A stretch of 64,000 nt of DNA from Rhizopus arrhizus (lineage: Eukaryota > Mucoromycota > Mucoromycetes > Mucorales > Rhizopodaceae), in the NCBI GenBank assembly GCA_024220505.1, contig JAKZZE010000001.1:2728001-2792000 (forward strand). The letters are read 5' to 3'. A program made the translations under genes and the position numbers. This document shows positions 1 to 10,115 of the stretch, one piece after another. The first letter of the stretch is position 1. Each line of letters begins with the position of its first letter. Under the pieces are notes generated by a model that was not told the origin of the DNA, did no database searches, and saw only the letters and a program-made list of their open reading frames with translations.

Positions 1-1020
1 ACGAGGCTTTAAGATCGATCGAGTAGTGATCGCAGATTCGGGGGCAATGCGTCGAGAGCGCTTAGAAGGCTCAGGTTCAGAAGGTGAAGCGCGAGTGCAA
101 TTGACACGCAAATGGCCTTTGACGCCGCAGGTAAAGCAAGTTCGAATCTCTGAAGGACGTTCAGAACAAGTCTCACGAGTGTGACCCATCGCTTTGCAAT
201 AGCGGCAGTGTTTTGGCATCTTAGCCCAGGTAACAAGGATCGAGGTTTTGCCGTTGTAATCAAGTTTGTAGGTTGGGCTGGTATTATTTGGGTCTGATTC
301 TTTGGTTTCAACTAGAATGTGGCCGTTTCCGCGGAACCACTGGGAAGATACATCATCCAAATGAAGGACGATGTCGACTATTCTACCGAAAGGGGAGAAC
401 AGTTTAGCTAAGGTCTCCTTAGTTTCCGAGGGTGACTCCATAGGTACACCACTGAAATTGAAACGAGTTAAGGAGGTTGGGAACGTGCGAGTGGCATGGA
501 ACTGAAAATCATGAAGAACAACTGGTTTATTAACTGCGTTGATACATGCTTCCTCAGAAGCAAGAGCAACTTCTACAGATAAAGAGAGCCCCTCCTCCTT
601 ATGTTGAACGGCATATCCGACACCATAAGGGAAGGCTTCGCGGAGTTTGGTAAGGAACTCAACGTCCAGATGGCGATGAGCAGGTGGAATGGTGAATGTT
701 ACCGAATAGTCAGAAGAACCAATCTTATATGTTACTGGTGTGACAGGGCGAAGAGGGTCATTGAGAATTGAGATATAAGTCGGTGCAGAAGTTGCTGAAG
801 CAGAAGGTCGACAATTCGCATTCAAGGTTACAGTGGAAGATTTCGTTACAACTCGAGGGTCAGAAGATGAGAGTTTCCCAGTTATAGCTGTCAAATAATT
901 CAACGAAGGTGATGTGTGGAGTTCATCGGGCGTAGTAGAGTTATTGTCGATATTGGGTGGTTTGTTGGGTTTGCTAGGCGCACCCAAAGTTACCAAAGAA
1001 TTTTTATTGGAAAGAACCAT
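1..1020 (-). CDS. LINE ORF1 (Gag-like zinc-knuckle protein), partial, runs off window
   Basis: Reading the minus strand from an ATG at 1020 gives 340 codons with no stop to the window edge, so the 3' end is missing. The product begins MVLSNKNS, has a central region resembling an RNA-binding fold, and ends with two CCHC knuckles: CRYCKAMGHTRETC (about 203-160) and CFTCGVKGHLRVNC (about 137-95). Both fit C-X2-C-X4-H-X4-C. Such proteins are the nucleic-acid-binding first ORF of L1-like non-LTR retrotransposons and form the RNP with ORF2. The first four residues and the ATGGTTCTTTC start are shared with the elements at 1051 and 54242. It is oriented head to head with the element at 1051. ORF2 would lie beyond the left edge. 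The open frame suggests it is relatively young. Confidence 0.8.
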   Translation of the reverse strand, partial: MVLSNKNSLVTLGAPSKPNKPPNIDNNSTTPDELHTSPSLNYLTAITGKLSSSDPRVVTKSSTVTLNANCRPSASATSAPTYISILNDPLRPVTPVTYKIGSSDYSVTFTIPPAHRHLDVEFLTKLREAFPYGVGYAVQHKEEGLSLSVEVALASEEACINAVNKPVVLHDFQFHATRTFPTSLTRFNFSGVPMESPSETKETLAKLFSPFGRIVDIVLHLDDVSSQWFRGNGHILVETKESDPNNTSPTYKLDYNGKTSILVTWAKMPKHCRYCKAMGHTRETCSERPSEIRTCFTCGVKGHLRVNCTRASPSEPEPSKRSRRIAPESAITTRSILKPR

Positions 1021-1060
1021 GCAAGCAAAGATTTTGGTTTACTAAAGTACATGGTTCTTT
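1011..1060. repeat. Head-to-head junction of two LINE 5' ends
   Basis: AAAGAACCAT (1011-1020) and ATGGTTCTTT (1051-1060) form a 10-bp inverted repeat. It is made by the start codons and next bases of two divergent LINE ORF1 genes. Only 30 bp (1021-1050) lie between the two ATGs, so neither element has an obvious 5' UTR here. The spacer contains a 28-bp stretch that recurs exactly at 11949-11976. Confidence 0.75.
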
Positions 1061-2634
1061 CGCCTAATCAAATTTTGCCAAAAAAGGCAAGTCGAGGACT
1101 GAAATCCTCTAGCAATAATCTTGCAACTAGATCTTGGGCTAATGTTGTTCGCAACACTAACTATAACAAACTGTCTATTATTAACACCTCTGAAACGAAC
1201 GAGGAGTCTCAGTCGTCTTTCCCAACAGACACTAATAAGCCGTTCCTGAAAGGCACTATGCCTGATTCCATTTTGGTTGACATCACACATGTCGACAATC
1301 CCACAGTTTTTTATGACGAATTTACAGCCCTGTGTAAACACCGTGAGCACCTATGGGGTTTAGAGGAAAAACTTTGTGTTGACGGTCATCGCCGTTTTGC
1401 TGAATTTGTTGTGTCTCCTGAAATGGCAACAAAATTATGTTCAGAAGGTGCAAAGCTTAAGTCATTTGACACCCACTTTCAGGTGTTCTATTCTCTCTCG
1501 ATCGATGCTGAGATTTTGAAGATATCTCTTTCAGGATTACCACGCCAATACGGACGAGCTAATGGAGGAGCTCTAGAACTCCGTGCTGATATGATAGCGA
1601 ATTTGTCTAATTTTGGCTCTGTTATTGATTGCGGTATGGTCAGTGGAATATCAGGAAACTTCACTGGCAGAGGGTACGCTGTTTTGGAGCTCGACTCTTC
1701 TTCCACAGCCGGCGAAAACCACAGGACTATATCTCATTCTCTTCATTGGCAGTATGCCCGTTTATCAGCCAAAACTGGTACACAATCGTCTTCTTCTTCC
1801 GATGCCGTAACAGTTTACGCCACTTGGGCTAATATGGGTTCTTACTGCCGTTATTGTCACCAAGATACTCATGTCATAGACCGATGCCCCGAGAGATACC
1901 GCTCAACTATGTGTTATAATTGTAATACGTTGGGACATATCGCTTGTATTTGCTCCCGTAAGAATTCTGCTGCTACCGACGGCCATGCCCCTAACAAGAA
2001 ACTGCGAAAAACTCCAGTTCAAGTCTCCCACTCCGCTGAATCGGCTAATAAGGTCGCTGCTGTACCACCAGTAGATTCTCCTAATGACCAATCTCATGCT
2101 CCAGTAGTTTCTGTAGCTCTCCCCATTCTTGACAATACTCAAGAGTCCATTTTGGCCTCGCAATCAACCACTGGTGTGAACACACCCACTTCCCCAAATT
2201 CAAAGGGTCTACAAACGACTGCTGTCGATCCTATTGTCTCTAAGGCTGGAAATTCGATCAAGAAATCTGGAATCATCACTCGTCAAACCCGTTCAATGAC
2301 ATCGCAACAGACCACAGCCGATAATTCTTCCTGGTCGGGCAGTTCCAACTTCCTAGCAAAGACAACTAAAGCCTTGGTATGCAAGCATTGTTTTAAAGAA
2401 GGGCACGTCCGTAAATCTTCCAAGCAATGCGACAAGCACGAAGAATACATGGCACAGCTCAACGAGTCGAAAAGTTCACAGAAGCAAATGATGGAGACAT
2501 CAACTGACAGTACAAACGCTGAAGATGCAGATATGCTGTCTGCTGAAGAAGGAGACTCCGTCGAAGATACAACCACCGCTATGGATGTTGTTTCTTCTGG
2601 CGATGCTACACAACCCAACAATTTATTATTATGA
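1051..2634 (+). CDS. LINE ORF1 (Gag-like zinc-knuckle protein)
   Basis: 527 codons from ATG 1051 to TGA 2632-2634. I chose 1051, not the upstream in-frame ATG at 916, because 916-1020 is antisense to the other element's ORF1 and because MVLS matches the N-termini of the copies at 1020 (minus) and 54242. Two canonical knuckles, CRYCHQDTHVIDRC (about residues 266-279) and CYNCNTLGHIACIC (about 288-301), are followed by a third variant knuckle CKHCFKEGHVRKSSKQC (about 444-460). The tail is Ser/Thr/acidic-rich. The role is RNA binding and RNP formation for retrotransposition. Its TGA overlaps the ORF2 ATG as ATGA. The frame is intact, in contrast to ORF2. Confidence 0.82.
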   Translation: MVLSPNQILPKKASRGLKSSSNNLATRSWANVVRNTNYNKLSIINTSETNEESQSSFPTDTNKPFLKGTMPDSILVDITHVDNPTVFYDEFTALCKHREHLWGLEEKLCVDGHRRFAEFVVSPEMATKLCSEGAKLKSFDTHFQVFYSLSIDAEILKISLSGLPRQYGRANGGALELRADMIANLSNFGSVIDCGMVSGISGNFTGRGYAVLELDSSSTAGENHRTISHSLHWQYARLSAKTGTQSSSSSDAVTVYATWANMGSYCRYCHQDTHVIDRCPERYRSTMCYNCNTLGHIACICSRKNSAATDGHAPNKKLRKTPVQVSHSAESANKVAAVPPVDSPNDQSHAPVVSVALPILDNTQESILASQSTTGVNTPTSPNSKGLQTTAVDPIVSKAGNSIKKSGIITRQTRSMTSQQTTADNSSWSGSSNFLAKTTKALVCKHCFKEGHVRKSSKQCDKHEEYMAQLNESKSSQKQMMETSTDSTNAEDADMLSAEEGDSVEDTTTAMDVVSSGDATQPNNLLL

Positions 2635-5600
2635 AAATTATGAATATAGAACATAATAATAATAATAATCGCACTGCTTACTTTTCTAGTTCGGAATCTA
2701 ATTCCTTAGCTCTTCCGACCCCGATTACTTCTAATTTAAACCGGACTACTCCTCTAAGAATTGCTACCATCAACTGCCGTGGCCTTCCAAAAACAGTTGA
2801 TCCGTCAATTCGTAGTTCTTTCATCCGATATCTTAGAACTCATTCTCTAGATATCATTGCACTTCAAGAAACTCATGCGAAATCGCCTCATCTTCAAGAT
2901 CTTTTCCACTCCCAATTCCAAGCTGTTGATAGTATTTGGTCTGAACACTGTGGTCTAGTCAATCTCTCTTCGTCGCTTTCTTTCAGTAACTCTTCCATCA
3001 GCATTTGTGGACGCCTTATATCTACCACAGTCACACACTCCAACAATGCCTTTGAACCTGTTACGGTCACAGTAATATATGCTCCTGCATCATCATCGGT
3101 TCGTTATCCATTCTTCTCAAACCTTGTGAATGAAGCATCTGGATTATTGCCATTATGTCCCAATCGCTACATTCTTTTAGGCGACTTTAATTACTCATCA
3201 TCCACAACCACAACAACACCTCGTGCTCCTGTTGTTTGACGTCAGTATATTTCTCAATTTTTTGTAGACTGTATTACTGATCATGGATTTGTCGCTCAAC
3301 TTTTCATCGAGGAAATTCACAATCATGCATTGATTACATCTTTGCTTCTTGTGATTTGAACTCCCAACGAAGTCGTGGATCTGTGACCTATATCACCCCC
3401 GCGTGGTCTGATCACTTTCTATTGACATCAGTTTTTCACCTCACAGCTTCCGTTCCTTCTCAAGGTTCTCAAATCAGCAAAGGTCTATGGCGCGCTCATC
3501 CTCGTTTGGCTAAGGTCTCAGCATTTTGTGAAAAACTTGAAAAGACAATTTCAGATACTGTTGCAAAATTCGCTCCTGATTTGGATGTTGCTTTGAAGTG
3601 GCAAGAACTCAAATCAATTGCACAAAAAACCGCAAAAGCACACTCCCGAAGAGTTGCTTTTGATATGGCTCAGGCTGAGAAACGACTGCAGCATCGACGT
3701 CGACACATCATGTCCAATATTCGCCGTAATCCTGATCAGAGTTCCGAAAATTTACCTTTGCTTCGTGTTGTGGAATGTCAGTTGGATTCTTTCCAACGCT
3801 ATCGTGTAGAAACTCTGGCCTTGCGCTCGGGTATCCGTTGACGTGAACTCGGTGAACTTTCTGCTGGATATCTGAAAAAGACTATAGCCACACGCACCGC
3901 CAAACAGCTCGTACCATCATTGATTCACCCCACTACTAACGTACTGTGCTCTTCGGTCGAGGATATGCTAGATGCGACAACTACATTTTACTCTGACCTA
4001 TACTCTCCTGAACCCATTGATCAGAATGCTATTGATGAACTCCTTGAGTCCCTACCACCCGAGTTGCATCTGTCCTCATTGGATCAAACGAGGCTTCAAT
4101 CTCCTATCACGTTCGATGATATACTCATTGGGGTATCCAACAGTCCTCCCAAGAGTAGTCCAGGCACGGATGGTATCCCATATGAAATTCTCAAGTTAAT
4201 TGTCTCACATCCTGATTGTCGAGAAATTGTTTTAGCTGTTTATAACAATGCTTTGTCTTGTGGCTCTTTCCCAGAATCTTGGAATGATACATGTGTCTCT
4301 TTGCTCCCTAAGAAAGGTAATTTATCAGATCTCCGTAACTGGAGGCCTATATCTCTCATAAACACGGATGCAAAAGTCTTCACAAGAATTATCAACTCAC
4401 GGATGATTCGATGCGCTTCCAAACTTGTCTCTCCGTACCAAACTGGTTTTGTTCGCAACCGATTTATCGCTGACAATGGCCTCTTAATGCGCTTACTCAT
4501 GGATCATGCTCAATCGTCGCACTCATCTGCTATTGCCCTCTTTTTAGACCAAGAGAAAGCATATGATAGAATACACCCGGAGTACTTACGACAGGTGCTT
4601 GTTCGGTTTGGATTCCCTGATGGAATTGTTGATAGCGTCATGGGTCTTTTCTTCAATACTGAACTCAGGCTTAATATCAATGGTCATTTGTCTGTACCGG
4701 TGAGCCAACGAAGAGGACTTCGTCAAGGAGATCCGCTCTCTCCCATTCTTTTCAACCTGGCTTTTGAACCGTTTTTACGACGACTTATGGCTGATTCTCA
4801 ACTTTTTGGATACTCGTTACCTCGCTCCTCAATATCTCATCCGGAGGATTCGAATCTACAGAATGTAAAGCTTATGGCATATGCTGATGATGTTGTTTGT
4901 ATACTTCGTGATCCCCCTGATCTTGCTGTACTACAGGCTCATCTTACAACTTACTCTCATGCATCTAATGCCAAGGTAAACTACCACAAAACTCAAGCAA
5001 TGTCATTGTCGGGTTCTTCTGCCTTCTATCTCAACACCTGGCGAGCCCCGCTGTTGTCTCATGGGATATCTCATTGGCATGACAACCGTTCTATTGAACC
5101 GCTTGTATATCTTGGCTTTCCTCTCAGCACCAATATCTCACAACGCAATAGTTTCTTGGAAAAGCTCCTCTCCAAGATCCGTTCGGCTTGTAACATTCAC
5201 TCTCAGCGGTCTCTTTCCGTTAGAGGAAGGGTTACCATCCTTAACGTGCTTATCCTCTCAAAATTATGGCACGTACTTCGTCTTGTCTCTGCACCTATTG
5301 CATTCTTTGATAAGCTAAAGTCGATCATGTCTTCGTTTCTCACGTACCGAATGTTCCCGAAGATCAGCTTGTCAACTATGTGTTTACAGCGGTCGAAAGG
5401 TGGCCTAGGAGTACTTGATCCTAATATTCAGCAGGGAGCACTCCAACTTCGTTGGCTTATGCCTCTCATGGCAGGATCCCCATTTTGGCCGTTTTCTCCA
5501 GCTTGGTCCTCAGCTGCCATTCGCGATTCAATCGTTCTTCCGCGTCTCATGGATTTTTTCCTCTACCATCTTGAAACCAGGCATTCCAACAATGCTCGCA

Positions 5601-6895
5601 ATAATGGTCAACGGTATGAATACACAGATTTCAGACTGTCGTTCCTCTTTCCGGATCTCCGACCTTCTTCCACGCGACGTCTTGATGGTGTTTTCTCTCT
5701 TCTCTTCAAGAGTATGGATCTCCTTCCCAAGAATTACCGAGATGTGGTTGTCAATCCCGAGACGTGTGTCCGCCTACCCGTGGCTTCCATTTATACAAAT
5801 ACTGACGGTTTAACTATCTCCCGATCAATCAATCGCTTGCTGGCTGGTATATCATATGCAATTGATCCTATATCACATGTCCTTCGACCCAAAGCTTTAA
5901 CAGAACTTTCTCAGCATCCCATCTTGGCCAAGCGTATTCTTACATTAGTTCACAATGGCTCTATAGTGCTGCATCCATTTTTCGTTCGTGCGTTCATCCC
6001 AGACCGTTTTTCTCATCTTGCATCGCCTCCTTTTATTCCAGTTCAGCACCAGGATGTTGATGCAACACCATTTTTGGAGTCTCTGCCACTGCAACAGGAA
6101 GGCCCGACACGTGCTCTCTCGACTAAACTATATCGACATAGTTGCACCTTTAGCAAGAAACCAATCAAGTTACCATATAACTTGCTACCTGTCAAATGGT
6201 CTGCTTTCTGGTCATCTCCTTTGCTTCATCAAAGTCGTAATGTCTGGTATCGGCTGTTACATCAAAAACTTCCTTTCAAGAGCTTCCTACATCGTATCTG
6301 CCCCAAGTTCTTTCCATATGTCGGATGCGAACTTTGTGGGTTGCATGAAGAAGACTTTTTGCATTTCTTTTTGCACTGTCCTTTGAAAATAGCTGTCTGG
6401 CAAGCAATTTGGTTAAAATTCTTTACAACTTCCACTTTTACTCCTTCTGCTGTTCTCTCAGCTCTGACTCTGTTCAAGTTTCCTACCCTTACATCTGGTG
6501 TACTTGATTGTCAACCTGCTGTAGTCTTTGGTCATACTCTTTTGGCCATTTGGCGTGCTCATTGGTCTCTGGTTTTTGACTCTGTCCCTTTTCTTCCTTC
6601 TCGAGTAATTACTGCTTCCTGTACACTCATTCAGAAATCATTTGACGAACACCTAGTACAACATGGAATGTCTCATGTTCCTCTACCTAACATTCAGTTC
6701 TGGACAACACACACAACTCAAATAACCTTCATATATACTAAAAAAGAAAAAAATTCAAACTTCCCAAAAACATCAAAAAAGTTAAAAACCCAAAAACATT
6801 TCGTAACACCCCCTTTTCTTTGTTACTTTAATAAACTTGAGCTCCGGCTCCTTATAAAAAAAAATCTCTCTCTTCAACTTGCTTTCAACAACTAA
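2631..6895 (+). pseudogene. LINE ORF2 (APE endonuclease - reverse transcriptase), broken
   Basis: The N-terminal part (2631-3236) carries apurinic-endonuclease-like motifs: TINCRG, ALQETH, VIYAP and LLGDFN. The next part, in another frame, has CIDYIF and SDHFLL, the C-terminal endonuclease motifs. The large 3' part (3920-6895) carries the reverse transcriptase with WRPISL, FVRNRF, DQEKAYDR, RQGDPLSPILFN and the catalytic MAYADDVV. Near the end a zf-RVT-like CELCGLHEEDFLHFFLHC motif is typical of L1-type elements. Three lesions are visible: TGA at 3237-3239, a one-base frameshift near 3297-3302, and TGA at 3839-3841. Both TGAs are followed by CGT. Without these it would be a continuous protein of about 1420 residues. 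The RT half itself is open, so decay is recent. The 3' end is near 6860-6895 in A/T-rich sequence. Confidence 0.88.
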
Positions 6896-6900
6896 TCAAA

Positions 6901-7640
6901 ACTATTCAATTGGATTAAGTTTGGATGAATAGATTGAAAGATAGACGTGCCCATAACCACAAATAACAATATACTTTTCAATACTCTCTACCATATGAAT
7001 TGGAGCGTTATCCATTAACAATGTAATGACCTTTAAATTCCTTGTGCTTATCCAAAATGTCCAAGTTACTTGCAATAAAGTTAAAGTAATGTCCAGTAAT
7101 TGTGCCTGTTGTTCTTTTTGCTTTGGCTCCATTTACCTTTCTTTATAGGTATCATAAGGAGTGATAGCACCTAAAATTGTTATTGTAGGTTGGACAACTT
7201 CAGCTCGTGTTCCTTTTCTTGACCAAGTCATGATTTTTTTCAGGTTTATGTAAAGAACAAACTCATCAACAAACACACTGTCGGTTTCGAAAGCTAGGTC
7301 AGTTTCGTTCCATCTTTGAATCTAGCTACACCTCTTTTCAATGCTTTCAAGAGAGTTTCTTTAGAGTAAAAATATGCCTTTTTGAAAGATAAAGTACATG
7401 TATCGATCATAAATCTATGGACTGCAGCCTTGGTGCCTTTCAATAGCCTAATCTAAAGCTGCCAAAGGAAAATATTTGTACTCCTGTTCCAAATAACTCT
7501 GACCCAAGATAGCTGGTCTGTCAGTTTTTCTTTTATTTCTTTTTCAAACGAGTTGTAAGCAGTACAGCGAGCAATACTCAACTCTTTGCCTACTTTATCT
7601 TGTATCAAACCTTTCTTGTACACCAAAAAGAAAAGAAAAA
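6901..7640 (-). pseudogene. Tc1/IS630-type DD34E transposase remnant
   Basis: Minus-strand pieces in shifting frames show, in order, a helix-turn-helix-like stretch (QDKVGKELSIARCTAYN, about 7600-7550), SVFVDEFV (first Asp, about 7285-7265), and LLMDNAPIH followed 34 residues later by the Glu of KLNPIE (7020-6902). This is the Tc1/mariner DDE_3 arrangement. Several stops and frame changes separate the parts, so it is inactive. The remnant abuts the 3' end of the LINE at 1051. I could not find its terminal inverted repeats. Confidence 0.7.
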
Positions 7641-8159
7641 ACTCTCTTTTATATAGTCGCTGTACTTTTTATATCTTCTTTTTCATACATTCTTATCTGA
7701 GAGCAATTTGCTTGCCTGCATTTCTGTATTCTTTTTCTGTTCTGGTTCATCAAAGTTCGAGATATTGTTAAGAGGAAAACATTCTACATTAACCTTCATA
7801 TCGACAGCATTATTACCAAGTTCATCAACAACACTATCCTTTCCGTCTTTATAGTAAAATTGAAAGTTAAGTTATAACTTGTTCTTGAAATTAATAAAAG
7901 AAGAAATATTTTAAAACTGTGCTAATCTTCCAATATCATTTATGCCGAAAATGTTTTTGATTTGTGCTGAATTTGAAATAAAAAATGCACATGTGATGTT
8001 TTTTAAACATACGATTATTTAAGATAAAAGTTCGCCTGGATCAGATCAATCCGTTAGGAAGTTAATATTAAGAAAAAAAAAAGCCTACTTTTAGAATCAA
8101 GAATAAAAAATGTAAAAAAGAAAGAAATGATTGAAGCCATCAAAGCAAAATTAGAGGAA
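7641..8159. other. Intergenic, no gene seen
   Basis: AT-rich sequence between two decayed mobile-element remnants. A 61-codon frame overlapping its left end has low-complexity F/L/S composition and no recognisable motif. Confidence 0.5.
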
Positions 8160-9180
8160 TTGGCCGAGTCAAATAAGAAGCTTCTGACGATGTGGGTGCC
8201 TGGTAGGGATTAGTTTGTCATGGTACAGCTGGTCTAATTCGTATAGCATTGAGCATATAATCGACCATAGCTGTGAGCAGAGGAGAGTTACCCCAGAGAG
8301 AACTAAAGAACGAAGCGGGAGCCTATTCATAAAGGATGACAATGGATCTTTTATAGTTTCGAATATAAACAGGCGTCGGTGCATAGTAAGGCAGTCTATA
8401 GCATGATTCTTTGATATGTGTTGTGTAGGATGCTTGAAGCATAGACCAGGCTTGCTACTAGCTAGTCATCCTAATCTTCAACATGTACAGCGACTACGTT
8501 CTGCGTTAGACATTGGTAATCGTCTAACGGGATCCAAAGACACAGATCGGTGACAGCTAGAAAGTAATTTGTAGTTTCGGTTCTGCTGGTATTTATTCAG
8601 GTTTTGTTGCAGAAAATGCTGTTTAGTAGCCTTGAATACACGAATATCGAGGTCATCGGTGGTGGATGCTACCCATCTTCCAAAGCGAGGTCCTAGACAG
8701 AATATGTCATTGGTCCACTCTAGTACATTGAATGTACGATAGTAGGCAGCTAAGCATCGTATCTTCGGGTAGATGTAGGTATTGAAAGAGAAACTGTGCT
8801 TGCAGGATACTGATACGCTCCGACATGGAAGGTAGTCTATAGATGAGGCATCACTTTACTGGATGCCTCTCCTCGAGCACCGTAAATCCGTCTGATACAG
8901 GCGCTTTACACTTCTTCAAGAGCATGGAGCTGAGAACTTATGAAGCTATTGATGGCCAAACCGTATTTGAGCTGTGAACATACGATGTTCGCATAGAATC
9001 TGGCTGAGAGAAGCTTGTAGAAACTAGAGGGGTTTTATACCGAAGGCTGGCAGCACATTCATCGTAGCAAGAACCTTTTGTATGTTATGTCGAATGAGTT
9101 CCTCTGGGTCAAGATATCCAACTGGCTTGAATGGAACGCCAAGGTATGCAAATGCGGTCTCCCATGGTAGTATAAGCCAA
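8160..9180 (-). pseudogene. Decayed non-LTR reverse-transcriptase C-terminal region
   Basis: The minus strand reads in fragments: ETAFAYLGVPFKPVGYLD (about 9165-9110), then PSMSERISILQAQFLFQ and YLHLPEDTMLSCLLSYI (about 8832-8735). These blocks resemble the region after the RT domain in RT-like proteins common in Mucoromycota genomes, where a YLGVPF segment is followed by an LP.M..R..ILQ.QFL.R motif. Many stops and frame changes are present. It lies antisense to, and directly against, the LINE fragment starting about 9190, so it looks like nested insertion or recombination. Assignment rests on remembered family patterns. Confidence 0.5.
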
Positions 9181-9191
9181 AAATATTTCGA

Positions 9192-9830
9192 TTGTCCCTG
9201 ATCCAGAAGTTATTACCTACAGGTTCTTCTATGGCAGCGTCTTGCTCTCAATGGAAACAATTTTGGAAGCTACCTGTTGAACCTGCTCATCGATCTCTGT
9301 GGTATCGTTTGGTGCACAAGAAACTCTACAGCCAAACATCTTTATCACACATGAACACCCGTAGTACTTCAGCTGAATGTCATTTTTGCTCGTGCGCGGT
9401 GGAAGATATACAACACCTGCTCGTTCGATGTCCTCGCAAATGGGCAATATGGATAGAAGTATTCAACTATTACTGCCCTCATCTCACATTCACTCAAGAT
9501 GACATTTGCTCTCTCTCCTATGGTCTTTCAAAACATTTCACTCCGTCGATAACCCAGAATTGTGGTCTCTGTGCTGCAGTGTTCTTACACATATTTGACG
9601 TTTTCACTGGCGGTACATCATCCAAGGCACACCGTTCATCGAAAATACGATCGTCAAAATTGCCATGTCACGTTTTGCTACACTCAAGCTTAGCTTGTCC
9701 GACATCGACTAGCATTCATCATCCATTTTCCGTTTCTCTTGGTTCACACCGCTCTTGGTTCACACCGCTCTTGGTTCACACCGCTCTTGGACGTGTGACT
9801 CCTCCATATTTATTTATAAATAAACAATAA
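9192..9830 (+). pseudogene. 5'-truncated LINE 3' end (zf-RVT fragment)
   Basis: A 212-codon frame. From about residue 22 it reads WKQFWKLPVEPAHRSLWYRL and then CHFCSCAVEDIQHLLVRC, matching the zinc-binding zf-RVT tail seen at the end of ORF2 of the element at 1051 (CELCGLHEEDFLHFFLHC). No RT or endonuclease is upstream, so this is a 5'-truncated copy, the usual product of incomplete target-primed reverse transcription. It ends with three 16-bp tandem repeats and an A-rich stretch (to about 9848) that may be the element's 3' tail. The first 20 or so residues are probably not element-derived. Confidence 0.65.
9741..9788 (+). repeat. Three exact 16-bp tandem repeats
   Basis: The unit GGTTCACACCGCTCTT occurs three times in a row near the 3' end of the truncated LINE. 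As 16 is not a multiple of three, each copy is read in a different frame, but 48 bp keeps the downstream frame. Confidence 0.9.
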
Positions 9831-10065
9831 TTTATTTACAAAAAAAACGATCTACATCAGCGAGCATAAGTCACACTAAAAATGTTTTTGGGACCCATGC
9901 AACTAATTCAACACATTACTAAAAACGGTGATTTATTTATACAATAGGTAATACAATCTAAAGCACGGTGCTCTGCTTAAAAAATAGGTCAAAGCGGATA
10001 CAAAAATCCAGACTGCTTTATAGATCCTAAAGAAAGAGATTCAATTGAGTTACCAACAAAAGAAG

Positions 10066-10073
10066 TATAAATA
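10066..10073 (+). promoter_or_regulatory. TATA-like box
   Basis: TATAAATA lies 50 bp before the ATG at 10116. Placement fits a core promoter for this membrane-protein gene. The call is by position and sequence only. Confidence 0.4.
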
Positions 10074-10115
10074 AAGTGAAAAATATATGCCTAACGCCTT
10101 TTCATCATCTTACTT

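Noticed and set aside
916..1050. Upstream ATG extending the LINE ORF1 by 45 codons
   Set aside because: This part is antisense to the other element's ORF1; the MVLS start at 1051 is shared by three copies.
3237..3239. TGA read as tryptophan (altered genetic code)
   Set aside because: Intact host genes end in TGA as a true stop (e.g. 59709-59711) and the element also has a frameshift, so it is decay.
1..9840. Centromere-linked LINE cluster (Mucorales centromeres are flanked by Grem-LINE1 elements)
   Set aside because: LINE density here is high but genes resume within 10 kb and no centromere-specific evidence is visible from sequence.
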